Shown in pieces: positions 54,858-61,182 of a DNA stretch of 61,182 nt. A program made the translations under genes and the position numbers. Location: assembly GCF_015207735.1 (NCBI RefSeq), contig NZ_JADEWG010000025.1:1-61182 (forward strand), read 5' to 3'. The DNA is from [Phormidium] sp. LEGE 05292. Its GTDB lineage: Bacteria; Cyanobacteriota; Cyanobacteriia; Cyanobacteriales; Aerosakkonemataceae. Every line of letters begins with the position of its first letter. Position 1 is the first letter of the stretch. The notes beneath the pieces are model-generated. The model saw nothing but the letters and a program-made list of their open reading frames with translations, had not been told where the DNA came from and did not search any database.

Positions 54858-55700
54858 ATGAAGTCTCAGTGGGAATGTTTATTAGAAAATTTGGGAGAAT
54901 GGCAAGGTTCTTTTACTCGGTTTTCGCCAACGATCGAATTAGTGGGCGATGCTCCGACAATAGTTTCTTTAGAAGGCTTAAATAATAATCAGACTATTCG
55001 CCAAAAAATTGTGAGATTTTTACCTACTGGGGAAGTATCAGAAACGGTTTTAGAATATAGTTCTTTGGGACGTGGTGTTTTATTTTTTGAAAATGGGGCT
55101 TTTTCTCAGGGATCGATGCAAATCGGGCCTTTTTCGGAGTTTGGGGCGGAGTTGGGATTGATCGCTGGCGATACGCCTAACAGCACGCTACGCGATCGCC
55201 GTTTGCGCTTAGTACAATTGTTTAATAAAAATAGTGAGTTAGAACAAATTACTTTGATTCGGGAGATTTTAGCTGGTACTCAACCGAGAGAAATTCCTGA
55301 TTTAACAGTTGAACAATTGTTGGGAGAATGGGTAGGTGAAGCTGTAACAATATATCCTGATTGGCGATCGCCTGATACCTATCCCACTCACTTAAAAATT
55401 AATCTTAATGAATCAGGGGAATTGTTGCAACAGTTATGTTTTGCTAATCGCACTATTGAATCAGTTGCGAAAATTCAAGGTTCAATTCTCTATTTTGAAC
55501 AAGGCACCCAAAAAGTACAAGTTTTATTGTTACCTAATGGCGCTTCTTCTACTTGCCCAACTAAAATTAAATTTGGGCAAAGCTTTTTTTTAGAAGTGGG
55601 TTGGTTACATTCTCCAGAAGAAAGACAAAGATTAATTCGTAGTTATAATGAAAAAGGGGAATGGGTGAGTTTGACTTTGGTAAAAGAAAGAAAGTTATAA
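54858..55700 (+). CDS. DUF3598-family protein (lipocalin-like)
   Basis: From ATG 54858 the product is 280 residues. It has two similar halves, each starting with a conserved opening: LLENLGEWQGSFTRFSPTIE and LTVEQLLGEWVGEAVTIYPD. Further DUF3598 marks include SLGRGVLFFENGAFSQGSMQ and QSFFLEVGWLHSPEERQRLI. The fold is lipocalin-like, so it may carry a small hydrophobic molecule; function is unknown. A TTG at 54846 could start four codons earlier. Confidence 0.85.
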   Translation: MKSQWECLLENLGEWQGSFTRFSPTIELVGDAPTIVSLEGLNNNQTIRQKIVRFLPTGEVSETVLEYSSLGRGVLFFENGAFSQGSMQIGPFSEFGAELGLIAGDTPNSTLRDRRLRLVQLFNKNSELEQITLIREILAGTQPREIPDLTVEQLLGEWVGEAVTIYPDWRSPDTYPTHLKINLNESGELLQQLCFANRTIESVAKIQGSILYFEQGTQKVQVLLLPNGASSTCPTKIKFGQSFFLEVGWLHSPEERQRLIRSYNEKGEWVSLTLVKERKL

Positions 55701-55702
55701 TT

Positions 55703-55735
55703 AGATCCCTGACTTCTTGAAGAAGTCGGGGGTCT
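55703..55735. terminator. Hairpin between convergent DUF3598 and aat genes
   Basis: CCCTGACTTCTT pairs with AAGAAGTCGGGG around a GAAG loop, with one G-T pair. It sits between the two stops and could end transcripts from either side. Confidence 0.6.
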
Positions 55736-55750
55736 CGGTAAGGTAAGATT

Positions 55751-56326
55751 TTAACAGAAAGAACCGCGATATTTTAGAGCTTTTTTGAGTAAGATTTGAT
55801 ACTCTTTATCTGTAACTATGAATGCACCAAAACGTTCTAAGTGGGGATTGTTCATTTGAGCATCAAAAAAGACAAATTTACGCGATCGCAAATGTTCTAC
55901 TAATTTTACCATTGCCACTTTTGATCCTTCAGGAATCCGGTAAAACATTGACTCGCCAATAAATGCACCACCAATGACTATTCCTAAAATTCCCCCAGCT
56001 AATTGATCCCCTTGCCAAGTTTCAAAACTATAAGCCCAACCAGCGTGGTAAAGTGCTTGATAAATCTGCTTTAATTCGGGAGAAATCCAAGTAGTTTCTC
56101 GGTTAGCACAACCTTCTACTACAGCATTAAAATCTCGATTGATGGCAACTTGAAACCGTTCTTGATTAATCACCCGACGAAGAGATTTGGGATAACAAAA
56201 GCGATCGTCAAGTGGGATTAAAGCACGTTTATGGCTAGAGTACCAGTTTAAAATACCAGTTTCATCTGCCATTAAAAAGAAACCTTGGGCATATCCCTCT
56301 ATAATTCCTTTAATTTCAACTTGCAT
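55751..56326 (-). CDS. aat: Leucyl/phenylalanyl-tRNA-protein transferase Aat
   Basis: The 191-residue protein adds Leu or Phe to the N-terminus of proteins that carry Arg or Lys there, marking them for ClpAP. Motifs are [70 protein letters not shown] and [16 protein letters not shown]. Slightly shorter at the N-terminus than the E. coli enzyme, as in cyanobacteria. It is convergent with the DUF3598 gene. Confidence 0.92.
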   Translation of the reverse strand: MQVEIKGIIEGYAQGFFLMADETGILNWYSSHKRALIPLDDRFCYPKSLRRVINQERFQVAINRDFNAVVEGCANRETTWISPELKQIYQALYHAGWAYSFETWQGDQLAGGILGIVIGGAFIGESMFYRIPEGSKVAMVKLVEHLRSRKFVFFDAQMNNPHLERFGAFIVTDKEYQILLKKALKYRGSFC

Positions 56327-56609
56327 GGATTAGTTAGTAGCTCAAGTTGCTAGTTATGAGTTTATCCGTTTTTAATTCCCTAAATTTCCCTGATAAACTG
56401 TCACGCATCTAAATTATTTATTGAGACAGCTAATCCTTCAGGAGTTACAATCATAACCAGAAATCATCCAAGCAATTGTAGTACGGAGTTCAGCTACAGT
56501 TGGCAACGCATTGTACCAAATTTTGTTTTTTAATATACTTTGCGTCCGGTTTCATGCCCTCCTGAAAAAGGTAAGGTTCTCACCCTCCCACACTATATTC
56601 CGATCGAAA

Positions 56610-56939
56610 ATGGCAGAACTAATTCCATCAATTACACTTCCATCCGCACAAAACCCTCAACAAGAGGCAGAATGGTTACGCATAAATTTACAGAGATGGC
56701 TCGATCGAGAATTTATCCCAGAAGCAGTTAATCAGCAAATTGCTCATCGCGCCGCGCAAATTTATGCGCGACAACGCATGGAAGGGGAAAACGACTTAGG
56801 ATCTCTGGTAATTGCCATTGTCACAGAGATGCAGGCGTTTGACTTTTCTCAAAGTTTTTATAGTGAGTTTGCGATCGCCAACGCTGTCAGTGACATACTT
56901 TTAGACAGTTTAGGGATCGATCGCTGTTGTGGACAATGA
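56610..56939 (+). CDS. Conserved helical protein, 109 aa
   Basis: From ATG 56610 the protein reads MAELIPSITLPSAQNPQQEA, LQRWLDREFIPEAVNQQIAH and AQIYARQRMEGENDLGSLVI, then YSEFAIANAVSDILLDSLGI. The frame could begin 33 codons earlier but that part looks non-coding. It is soluble and mostly helical, and conserved in cyanobacteria by my recollection. No family name is known to me. Confidence 0.7.
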   Translation: MAELIPSITLPSAQNPQQEAEWLRINLQRWLDREFIPEAVNQQIAHRAAQIYARQRMEGENDLGSLVIAIVTEMQAFDFSQSFYSEFAIANAVSDILLDSLGIDRCCGQ

Positions 56940-56956
56940 TAATGATAGTTTTGAGT

Positions 56957-57026
56957 TGTAGGGGCGGGTTTGGCAAATAGCTCTTTATTCATAGCAAAAG
57001 AATTAACAACAAAACCCGCCCTTACA
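56957..57026. repeat. Imperfect inverted repeat with GGGCGGGTTT arms
   Basis: TGTAGGGGCGGGTTT (56957-56971) and AAACCCGCCCTTACA (57012-57026) are inverted with one loss. GTAGGGGCGGGTTT is a dispersed repeat in many cyanobacteria. It lies between convergent genes and may also work as a terminator. Confidence 0.6.
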
Positions 57027-57079
57027 GAATTTTGAGTTAATAATTGACTCAACACTCATAACTCAACACTTGTCATTAT

Positions 57080-57382
57080 CTACCAGCTAGACTTAACAAC
57101 CCCAGGTAATAAACCTTGGTGCGCCCATTCCCGGAGTACGTGGCGAGACAAACCAAAATCACGATAATATCCTCTGGGGCGGCCAGTCACCCAGCAACGA
57201 TTCCGCAACCGAGTAGGAGCACTATTGCGAGGTAATTGTTGAATTTGACGATGAATTGCCAACCTTTCTTGTTGAGTAGCCGCACTAGCAAACTGGTCTA
57301 ATAAATTTTCCCGCTTTTCCGCGTACTTTTCCACTAACTTTTGGCGCTTTTTCTCGCGCTCAATCATGCTCTTTTTAGCCAT
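57080..57382 (-). CDS. rpsN: 30S ribosomal protein S14
   Basis: The 100-residue protein has the S14 ending [20 protein letters not shown] then [14 protein letters not shown]. It lacks the CxxC zinc pair, so it is the zinc-independent long form, usual in cyanobacteria and E. coli. It stands apart from the main ribosomal operon, also usual here. Confidence 0.97.
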   Translation of the reverse strand: MAKKSMIEREKKRQKLVEKYAEKRENLLDQFASAATQQERLAIHRQIQQLPRNSAPTRLRNRCWVTGRPRGYYRDFGLSRHVLREWAHQGLLPGVVKSSW

Positions 57383-57505
57383 GAAAAACTTTTGTTCCTT
57401 GTAGAACCATTAAGACAGCATTTTTTATCATAACTTTTTTGGGCAATTTTTTAACAGGGAGTAGGGAAAGTTTTGAGTTAGGAAGAAAGTTTCAAGTTTA
57501 CAAGC

Positions 57506-57772
57506 GTGCCTGCCCGCTCTGGTATCTACGCATTTCGCCATCAATCTGAGGGTATTCTCTATATAGGGAAAGCTGTTAATATCAGGCAAAGGTTACGAGG
57601 TGGGCATAAAGCTTTAGCTTGGGCATTTATCGATCGCCTCAACCCAAATGATGTAAGAATAGTTGCAACGGTATTAACCTATCAGCTGTGGTTGCAAGCC
57701 CTGGAAATAGAAGTCCTAATGATTCAGACTGTTAAACCACGCTATAACATTCGTATCAGGCAAGAGGAATAA
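57506..57772 (+). CDS. Stand-alone GIY-YIG nuclease domain protein
   Basis: The 88-residue protein (GTG start) carries a full GIY-YIG domain: SGIYAFRHQSEGILYIGKAV, then IRQRLRGGHKALAWAF and a late LEIEVLMIQTVKPRYNIRI with the metal-binding Glu. The fold is used by UvrC, homing endonucleases and Slx1. Here the domain is alone. The next gene starts 6 bases downstream, so they form an operon. The natural target is unknown. Confidence 0.82.
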   Translation: MPARSGIYAFRHQSEGILYIGKAVNIRQRLRGGHKALAWAFIDRLNPNDVRIVATVLTYQLWLQALEIEVLMIQTVKPRYNIRIRQEE

Positions 57773-57778
57773 AGCATA

Positions 57779-58018
57779 ATGGAAACTGCAACCGAACACC
57801 TATCACCAGTTGCTGCAAATGCTTTTCTTGATGCACTTCCCAATAAAATTAAGCAGGCGTTGATTGCATACTCAGCAGAAATTGAATATCCGGTAGAAGC
57901 GGTGTTAGAAATGGCAATATCTGGTTTTCTCGATCCAGATTCAGTTAGTTTTGTAGATTGTAAACCGCTATCAGGAATGGATATTGAGAGGAAAGCAAGC
58001 CAAACTCTTGTGTCATAG
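57779..58018 (+). CDS. Small partner of the GIY-YIG protein, 79 aa
   Basis: The protein reads METATEHLSPVAANAFLDAL, LIAYSAEIEYPVEAVLEMAI and SGFLDPDSVSFVDCKPLSGM. It is acidic and helical, with no membrane part. It overlaps the convergent nth gene by six bases at the 3' end. Its close pairing with the nuclease suggests a partner or regulator. No family is recognised. Confidence 0.65.
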   Translation: METATEHLSPVAANAFLDALPNKIKQALIAYSAEIEYPVEAVLEMAISGFLDPDSVSFVDCKPLSGMDIERKASQTLVS

Positions 58019-58690
58019 CGAAAGCATCCCCCTACTCTCTAAATTTGCGGAAGGACATAAGTCAGCTAAGACACAGGCGTTACAGTCGGGTTTCCTAGCG
58101 GTACAAATAGCGCGACCGTGATAGATTAGGCGAATTGACCAGTTTTCCCAATCAGGTTGGGGTAAAAGGCTCATTAAATCTTGTTCGATACGAATTGGGT
58201 CTTGATGTTCAGTTAAACCTAATCTGTTACTCAGGCGTTTAACATGAGTATCTACTGTTACGCCGTGAAAAATGCCGTAAGCGTGGGCTGAAACTACGTT
58301 AGCAGTTTTTCGGGCTACTCCGGGTAATTCCAGCAATTGTTCCATCCGTTTTGGCACTTGACCATGATATTTTTCCACAATCATGCGACAAGCGCCTTGG
58401 ATATTCTTAGCTTTGTTGCGGTAAAAGCCTGTGGAACGTACCAAAGATTCTAACTCGGTGCGGTCGGCTTTGGCGATCGCTTCCGCATCAGGAAAACGGC
58501 GAAACAATTCCGGCGTTACCTGATTGACTCGCTCATCAGTACATTGCGCGGAGAGAATCGTTGCCACCAGCAATTGTACCGGAGTTTCATAATTAAGCGT
58601 GCAAGTAGCGTCGGGATAAAGTCGCTTTAAACGAATCAAAATCTCCAACGCTCTTTGCTGCTTGTTAGCTAATTTACGAGTAATGCTCAC
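58013..58690 (-). CDS. nth: Endonuclease III
   Basis: The 225-residue enzyme removes oxidised pyrimidines and nicks the site. It has helix-hairpin-helix LELPGVARKTANVVSAHA with catalytic Lys, VDTHVKRLSNRLGL with catalytic Asp, and a [4Fe-4S] cluster (Cys in CTARKPDCNACVLADLCPS). The start is the GTG at 58690, which overlaps the rseP stop in GTGA, so the genes are coupled; a GTG at 58711 also opens the frame but would overlap rseP by 25 bases. MSITRKLANKQQRALEILIR is the usual cyanobacterial beginning. Confidence 0.95.
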   Translation of the reverse strand: MSITRKLANKQQRALEILIRLKRLYPDATCTLNYETPVQLLVATILSAQCTDERVNQVTPELFRRFPDAEAIAKADRTELESLVRSTGFYRNKAKNIQGACRMIVEKYHGQVPKRMEQLLELPGVARKTANVVSAHAYGIFHGVTVDTHVKRLSNRLGLTEHQDPIRIEQDLMSLLPQPDWENWSIRLIYHGRAICTARKPDCNACVLADLCPSANLESRGMLSL

Positions 58691-59778
58691 TGAAGTAACT
58701 TTTGTACCCACTCAAGTTGGGTTGTATCTCGGACAATCAAAAAGATTCCTAGTCCTAAGAGTAACATTAGCCCAGTTTGCATGACACCATCTTGAATATG
58801 AGTTGGTAAAGGTTTACCACGCAACCCTTCAATTAGTAAAAAAGCCAACTGCCCACCATCTAAAGCTGGTAACGGCAAAATGTTAATGATTGCCAAGTTA
58901 ATACTAACCAAAGCGGCAAACAAAAATAGTCTACTGATATCAGATTCTGCCAACTTTGCCCCGGCTTCAACAATTTTCACAGGCCCAGCTACTTGAGCTG
59001 CTGTTTCCTTAAAGTTGGTAATTAACTGATAAAAACCTTTCACTGTTCCAACAAAGATTTGTTGGAATTGATCGGCTGCGAGGCTAAAGATTTCCAGGAT
59101 ATTATTAGGACGACGATAAATTGGGCTGCCATTAGGAACTAACTGAACGCCTACTCGCCCTTTACCATCGGCTCCTGCTTCTGGTGTTACTTCCAGAGAG
59201 CCTGTTACCCCATTCCGTTCTACAGTGATTTGAATTGGTTTATTGGCAGAGTTTTGAATTGCTGTTTTCAGTAATTCTGGAGCTTCTTTAACAGCACCGA
59301 GTTCTTTACCGTTAACTGAAAGAATCACATCTCCAGCTTTAATACCTGCAACTGCGGCGGGTGAATTTTCGGAGATAATTTGCGGAACAAGTACTCCGGG
59401 TTGATAGTTAATTCCTTTAGGAACACCAACAATTCCAAACTGAATTACTAACACTAAATAAGCAAAGATTAGGTTAGCAATTACTCCGGCGCTAATCACA
59501 ATCGCTCGGTCTAAAATGGGACGATTGCGGAGTAAATTCGGGTCATCAAGGGGATATTTACAATCTGGATCGTCGTCAGGAAAACCGACAAATCCACCTA
59601 AGGGAAAAGCACGAACGGCGTACTCGGTTTCTGGGCCTTGGTATTTCCAAAGTATCGGGCCAAAACCAAGGGAAAAACGATTGGCATGGATGCCTTGAAG
59701 ACGAGCCGCCATGAAATGGCCTAGCTCATGTACCACAATTAGGATAGCTAAGACTGCGATCGCTGCCAAAACTGACAT
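58687..59778 (-). CDS. rseP: Site-2 zinc protease RseP
   Basis: The 363-residue membrane protease has VVHELGHFMAAR (HExxH) near residue 16, a PDZ domain (about 115-215; GIKAGDVILSVNGKELGAV) and the second metal motif NILPLPALDGGQL near residue 305. About four transmembrane helices are seen. It cleaves membrane-bound anti-sigma factors or signal peptides within the membrane. The stop overlaps the nth start by GTGA. It lies between serS and nth on the same strand. Confidence 0.95.
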   Translation of the reverse strand: MSVLAAIAVLAILIVVHELGHFMAARLQGIHANRFSLGFGPILWKYQGPETEYAVRAFPLGGFVGFPDDDPDCKYPLDDPNLLRNRPILDRAIVISAGVIANLIFAYLVLVIQFGIVGVPKGINYQPGVLVPQIISENSPAAVAGIKAGDVILSVNGKELGAVKEAPELLKTAIQNSANKPIQITVERNGVTGSLEVTPEAGADGKGRVGVQLVPNGSPIYRRPNNILEIFSLAADQFQQIFVGTVKGFYQLITNFKETAAQVAGPVKIVEAGAKLAESDISRLFLFAALVSINLAIINILPLPALDGGQLAFLLIEGLRGKPLPTHIQDGVMQTGLMLLLGLGIFLIVRDTTQLEWVQKLLQ

Positions 59779-59816
59779 AGATAATTTATGCTGCTAAATC
59801 TACACATTTCTTCATT

Positions 59817-61112
59817 CTACGTTGCTGTTTCGTAGAGTACCTCTCGCCCCAGATAAGGTTGCAACACTTCAGGTATTTTTACTGTCCCATCTGGTTGTTG
59901 GTAATTCTCCAACACTGCTGCCATTGTCCTACCTACAGCTAACCCGGAACCGTTCAGGGTGTGAACAAACTGAGTCCCTTTTTTCCCAGCTTCCTTAAAG
60001 CGAATGCTACCCCGTCGGGCTTGAAAATCTCTAAAGTTGGAACAACTGGAAATTTCCCGGTATTTATTGGCAGAAGGTAGCCACACCTCTAAGTCGTAGC
60101 ACCTTGCAGCCCCGAAACCCAAATCTCCGGTACAAAGTTCAATTACTCGGTAAGGTAGCTTGAGGGCTTGGAGAATTGCCTCTGCGTCGCGCACGAGTGC
60201 TTGATGTTCTTCTTCGGACTTATCGGGATGTACGAATTTAACTAATTCGACTTTGTTGAATTGATGCAGGCGAATTAATCCTTTGGTATCTCTGCCGTAA
60301 GCGCCAGCTTCCCGACGAAAACAAGGGGTGTAGGCGCAGTGACGAATTGGTAATTGAGATGCTTCGAGAATTTCGTCACGGTAAAGGTTGGTGACAGGTA
60401 CTTCTGCTGTGGGGATTAGCCAAAGGTCGTCATCTTGACATTTAAAACTTTCGTCGGCAAATTTGGGCAGTTGACTTGTGGCGGTGAGAGATTGGCTGTT
60501 AACTAATAATGGGGGAAGAACTTCGATGTAACCTGCTGCGGTTTGTTTGTCGAGCATAAAGCTGATTAATGCTCGTTCTAGGGCGGCTCCTGCTCCTTTA
60601 AGCATGATAAACCGACTTTGGGCAACTTTGACAGCGCGATCGCTATTCAAAATCCCCAACTTTTCCCCTATTTCCCAATGCGGTAACACCGAATGTTGAA
60701 TTTTATATTCTTCTCCCCAACGCCGCACTTCTGGATTGTCATCCTCGTTTTTCCCAATGGGTGTAGTTTCGCTGGGTAAATTGGGCAGTGCTAACAGTAA
60801 AGTTTCTAGTTGGGATTTTAGTTCCTTTTCCCTTGGCTCTAGTTCGCCAATTTCGGTTTTAACTTTGTTGCCCTCTTCCCGCAATTCTAAAATTTCAGAG
60901 CCCTTGGGGTCGCTACCTTGTTTAATTTTGGCAGGAATTATTTTAGCAATTTCGTTGCTACGCGCTTGCAGTCGGCTGCGTTCTTGCTCTAATTGTCTTT
61001 GCTGTTGGTCTAATTCTAATATCGGTTGAATGTCATATTGACCAGCACCACGCAGATTTAAGCGATCTTGGACGTATTGTGGATTTTCCCGGATTTGCTT
61101 GAGGTCTAGCAC
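59817..61112 (-). CDS. serS: Seryl-tRNA synthetase
   Basis: The 431-residue class II synthetase has an N-terminal antiparallel coiled coil (about 30-105; [20 protein letters not shown]) that binds the tRNA, then class II motif 2 ([20 protein letters not shown]) and motif 3 ([19 protein letters not shown]). It charges tRNA-Ser with serine. The start is GTG 61112. It lies upstream of rseP with a 38-base gap, so the three genes serS-rseP-nth may form one transcript. Confidence 0.97.
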   Translation of the reverse strand: MLDLKQIRENPQYVQDRLNLRGAGQYDIQPILELDQQQRQLEQERSRLQARSNEIAKIIPAKIKQGSDPKGSEILELREEGNKVKTEIGELEPREKELKSQLETLLLALPNLPSETTPIGKNEDDNPEVRRWGEEYKIQHSVLPHWEIGEKLGILNSDRAVKVAQSRFIMLKGAGAALERALISFMLDKQTAAGYIEVLPPLLVNSQSLTATSQLPKFADESFKCQDDDLWLIPTAEVPVTNLYRDEILEASQLPIRHCAYTPCFRREAGAYGRDTKGLIRLHQFNKVELVKFVHPDKSEEEHQALVRDAEAILQALKLPYRVIELCTGDLGFGAARCYDLEVWLPSANKYREISSCSNFRDFQARRGSIRFKEAGKKGTQFVHTLNGSGLAVGRTMAAVLENYQQPDGTVKIPEVLQPYLGREVLYETAT

Positions 61113-61182
61113 AGATTTCTACTCTTTGGAGCCAATAAACCAGCATACCATTGGGGATTGGGGTTTGGGGACTGGGAAGAAG

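Overview
The window is chromosomal DNA of a cyanobacterium. The evidence is the photosystem II gene cluster psbEFLJ behind a membrane rubredoxin and Ycf48, together with NtcA, NdhM, a flavodiiron operon, a CpcS/CpeS-type bilin lyase and many copies of the HIP1 octamer GCGATCGC. A filamentous, surface-active lifestyle is likely but only inferred, from an HpsJ-like protein, CHAT and RTX proteins and many short intergenic repeats. I do not assign a genus. I found no rRNA, tRNA, CRISPR array or complete transposase gene.

Layout. Positions 1-2500 hold the photosystem II assembly and cytochrome b559 cluster (rubA, ycf48, psbE, psbF, psbL, psbJ), ending in a clear hairpin terminator. Positions 2600-10200 carry conserved but mostly uncharacterised genes: a 639-residue protein, a TPR protein, a coupled membrane protein/SirB1 pair, an SRPBCC protein and a multi-helix MscS-type protein. 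This stretch also holds a scar made of two gene relics. A 67-bp tandem repeat array separates the last of these genes from a DUF697 GTPase. Positions 12000-17330 are conserved genes: DUF3146, a YqgF-like nuclease, DUF3084, ntcA, fabI and hisB. Positions 17457-19347 hold an accessory-looking pair, an OLD-type ATPase plus a Toprim-like protein, between hisB and a folate/biopterin transporter.

Positions 21000-25300 carry a carotenoid oxygenase, a glycosyltransferase, a bilin lyase and the remains of a Doc toxin. Positions 25393-29682 form an flv4-(PsiE-like)-flv2 photoprotection operon, divergent from coaX. Positions 30600-39300 are mainly housekeeping genes: a Nudix hydrolase, argH, a SpoIIE-type phosphatase, ftsY, nusB and DUF502. 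At 39700-42160 there is an orphan HicB, a 91-bp palindromic MITE-like element, a glycosyltransferase and an HpsJ-like protein. leuD and ndhM follow.

Positions 44779-48825 contain a signalling pair: a zinc-ribbon/possible pseudokinase/PP2C phosphatase, then a CHAT protease-like protein with an FHA domain. The right end holds peptide deformylase, a 1080-residue RTX/Calx-beta/beta-helix surface protein, DUF3598, aat, rpsN, a GIY-YIG gene with a small partner, nth coupled to rseP, and serS.

The best candidates for undescribed biology are the split OLD/Toprim pair (17457-19347), the PP2C/CHAT-FHA pair (44779-48825), the inverted repeats inside the flv operon (27799-27937) and the GIY-YIG/small protein pair (57506-58018). 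All assignments come from reading motifs by eye; no database search was run.
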